Of a stretch of 64,000 bases of DNA, positions 62,600 to 64,000 are shown piece after piece. Below the pieces are notes generated by a model. It made no database searches. It was not told the DNA's origin and saw only the letters and a list, made by a program, of their open reading frames with translations. The position numbers and the translations under genes are program-made. Within the stretch, counting starts at the first letter, position 1; each line of letters opens with the position of its first letter. The DNA is from Hyphomicrobiales bacterium (lineage in GTDB: Bacteria; Pseudomonadota; Alphaproteobacteria; Rhizobiales; Rhizobiaceae). The stretch covers positions 38,395 to 102,394 of the forward strand of contig UBQW01000065.1 in assembly GCA_900467745.1 (NCBI GenBank). The letters are read 5' to 3'.

Positions 62600-63967
62600 C
62601 TACAGGGATGACACCATCTTGATCAGCCTGATAGCCTCAGCTCCGCTCAGGACGGCTTTCTCTGCGACTTCCTTGGCGAGAGCCTCGATCTCACTACGCT
62701 TTGCCCTCACGATCGACTTCGCGCGTTCCAACTCCACAGCCAGCAGCTTCTCCACTCTTCGGCGCAGTAGCGGATCCGATCGACGGAGTTTCTCGAGCTC
62801 CTCGAAGCTATCGACACTGCTGTACGACAACCCTTGGCCGAGGCCGAGATTTGCCTCCATGAGCGTGGCGATATCCGATGCCCTGTGGAGATCCGACCCC
62901 TTGCTGCCGCCGAAGCCGTCGGTGACCGACCCGACGATCACATCCTCCGCCGCGCGGCCCGCCAGGAACATGGCAATCTCATTGAGATAAGACTCCCTGG
63001 ATCGGTATATCGGATTGGGGCGAAGCCATCGGACATACCCCGCCCGATCTCCGGAGAGGTTGACTTCGCGAAGCACCGTGATGATCTCGACCGTGCCGAA
63101 ACCGAGCTCGGTTCCTACGACAGCGTGCCCGGCCTCGTGAACGCATGCGGCATATCTGAGCGTTTCCTCCAGCGAAAGCAGAGGAGGCGTGACAGCTTTG
63201 ATATCCTCTGCCGACACTGGTCGCCGGGCGTGACGAGCCCTTTTTCGAGCATCCTTCGCGAGCTGCGCGAGGGCGGCACCGGAGTATCCACTCGTCGCCC
63301 TCGCCGCTTCGGCAAGAACGTCGTCAGGCATCTCGGCACGCAGATGCAGCGCGATGATCCCCTTTCTGGCTTCTAAGCTCGGCAGTTCGATTTCAATGTG
63401 ACGATCCAACCTACCCGGCCGTCTTAACGCCGGATCAATCGCATCGGGATGATTTGTAGCAGCGATGACGACAACTCCGTCCCGGCCCTTCGACCCGTCG
63501 AGAGCTTCGAGAAGAGCGTTCACCACCTGCACATCATAGCTCCTGTTGTTGCCCTGGAAATTGGAACGGTCGCCCACGGCATCGAACTCATCGATAAACA
63601 GGATGCACGGCGCCTTCTCGGCAGCGTCCGAGAAGGACTGGTTCATAGCTTTCAAGTAGTCGCTGAGGTTTCCGTGGGAGTGCCATGTTGCGCATGATGT
63701 CGAGATGAACGACGCTCCGCAGGTCTCCGCGACTGCGGCGGCGAAGGTAGTCTTGCCCGTACCAGGGGGGCCGCTGATCAGCAGACCGCAATCGACATCA
63801 CGCCATTCGAGCGTTCCCTCCGACCAATCTCGAATATCATTCGCGAGTTCGAGTGCCCAGCTCGTCGCCCGTCCGAAACCTGGAAGGTGCTCGACACCGC
63901 GCCGCGGTCCTGTGGTCGGCTTCTGCGGAACATCGTCAGCAGCCGAAAGACGGGCCAATGCATGCAT
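62600..63967 (-). CDS. Soluble AAA+ ATPase / M41 zinc protease (FtsH-like)
   Basis: 455 residues from ATG 63967 (AGGAG at good distance; a GTG is one codon earlier). AAA+ part: GPPGTGKT (66-73), Walker B CILFIDEFD (121-129), RRPGRLDRHIEIE arginine-finger region. Protease part: HEAGH zinc motif (277-281) after RYAACV, and GSKGSDLHRASD as the likely third ligand. Unlike FtsH there is no transmembrane segment, and the C-terminus is a long coiled coil. Placed beside HEPN genes in a defence island; its own upstream partner is beyond the window. Confidence 0.85.
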   Translation of the reverse strand: MHALARLSAADDVPQKPTTGPRRGVEHLPGFGRATSWALELANDIRDWSEGTLEWRDVDCGLLISGPPGTGKTTFAAAVAETCGASFISTSCATWHSHGNLSDYLKAMNQSFSDAAEKAPCILFIDEFDAVGDRSNFQGNNRSYDVQVVNALLEALDGSKGRDGVVVIAATNHPDAIDPALRRPGRLDRHIEIELPSLEARKGIIALHLRAEMPDDVLAEAARATSGYSGAALAQLAKDARKRARHARRPVSAEDIKAVTPPLLSLEETLRYAACVHEAGHAVVGTELGFGTVEIITVLREVNLSGDRAGYVRWLRPNPIYRSRESYLNEIAMFLAGRAAEDVIVGSVTDGFGGSKGSDLHRASDIATLMEANLGLGQGLSYSSVDSFEELEKLRRSDPLLRRRVEKLLAVELERAKSIVRAKRSEIEALAKEVAEKAVLSGAEAIRLIKMVSSL

Positions 63968-64000
63968 CACGCTCCTGCCCTATGGCGCGGCAATCAACCT

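Noticed and set aside
54238..64000. Integrase, insertion sequence, CRISPR array or attachment site marking the defence island
   Set aside because: I looked for transposase or recombinase motifs, regularly spaced repeats and tRNA-end duplications here and saw none; the right edge lies outside the window.

Overview
The window reads as chromosomal DNA of an alphaproteobacterium of the order Hyphomicrobiales, most likely family Rhizobiaceae (Rhizobium/Agrobacterium-like). This rests on an ExoR-type exopolysaccharide regulator, a PopZ-type polar organiser, a BA14K protein, the orfA-pit phosphate operon with a Pho box, a B12-dependent ribonucleotide reductase as a long single-chain enzyme, and gene order around argS-dgt-erpA-xthA-exoR. 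No species is assigned. No database search was run; names come from recognised motifs and family resemblance.

Region 1 (1-20.2 kb) is housekeeping core: a SPOR-domain protein (cut by the window edge), argS, dgt, an IscA/ErpA iron-sulfur protein, xthA, exoR, a FadL-type outer-membrane channel, valS, popZ, an isoaspartyl methyltransferase-family protein, two tiny membrane proteins, tRNA-Cys, BA14K, the DUF47-pit phosphate operon under a near-perfect Pho box, tRNA-Asn, an MFS transporter and several small lipoproteins or hypotheticals. Many genes end in clear hairpin terminators.

Region 2 (20.4-27.3 kb) looks like a photo-oxidative-stress module: photolyase, FAD oxidoreductase and DUF1365 genes are translationally coupled and followed by a cyclopropane-fatty-acid-synthase-family gene, while a short-chain dehydrogenase and a ChrR-type anti-sigma factor lie on the other strand. 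Upstream of photolyase and of chrR I see matching TGATCC-N16-CGTA elements, which suggests one ECF-sigma regulon. The ChrR lacks both cysteines of the usual zinc anti-sigma motif, and no sigma gene is adjacent.

Region 3 (27.4-54.2 kb) holds metabolic and regulatory genes: cysK, alaX, sseA, a GNAT, ald with a divergent Lrp regulator, a PilZ protein, a Tat-exported cyclic-nucleotide phosphodiesterase with an RBS-sequestering hairpin, a lysR/azoR pair, a membrane GGDEF protein, ilvA, tRNA-Leu, an acyltransferase plus SGNH hydrolase pair, wrbA, a CinA-type protein, a double USP, gpt, and nrdJ preceded by two NrdR-like boxes one helical-phase apart.

Region 4 (54.3-64 kb, open at the right edge) is a defence island directly after nrdJ. 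It carries a caspase-like/Ski2-type helicase fusion that appears to be truncated, joined to the C-terminal remnant of a ThsB-like TIR gene; an intact Thoeris ThsA (SIR2 NADase plus SLOG sensor); two further intact TIR proteins on opposite strands; a HEPN/Toprim protein coupled to a second HEPN protein; and a soluble AAA+/M41 FtsH-like protease. The simplest reading is a Thoeris-type NAD-signalling locus with several TIR sensors next to a caspase-helicase, one part of which has suffered a deletion.
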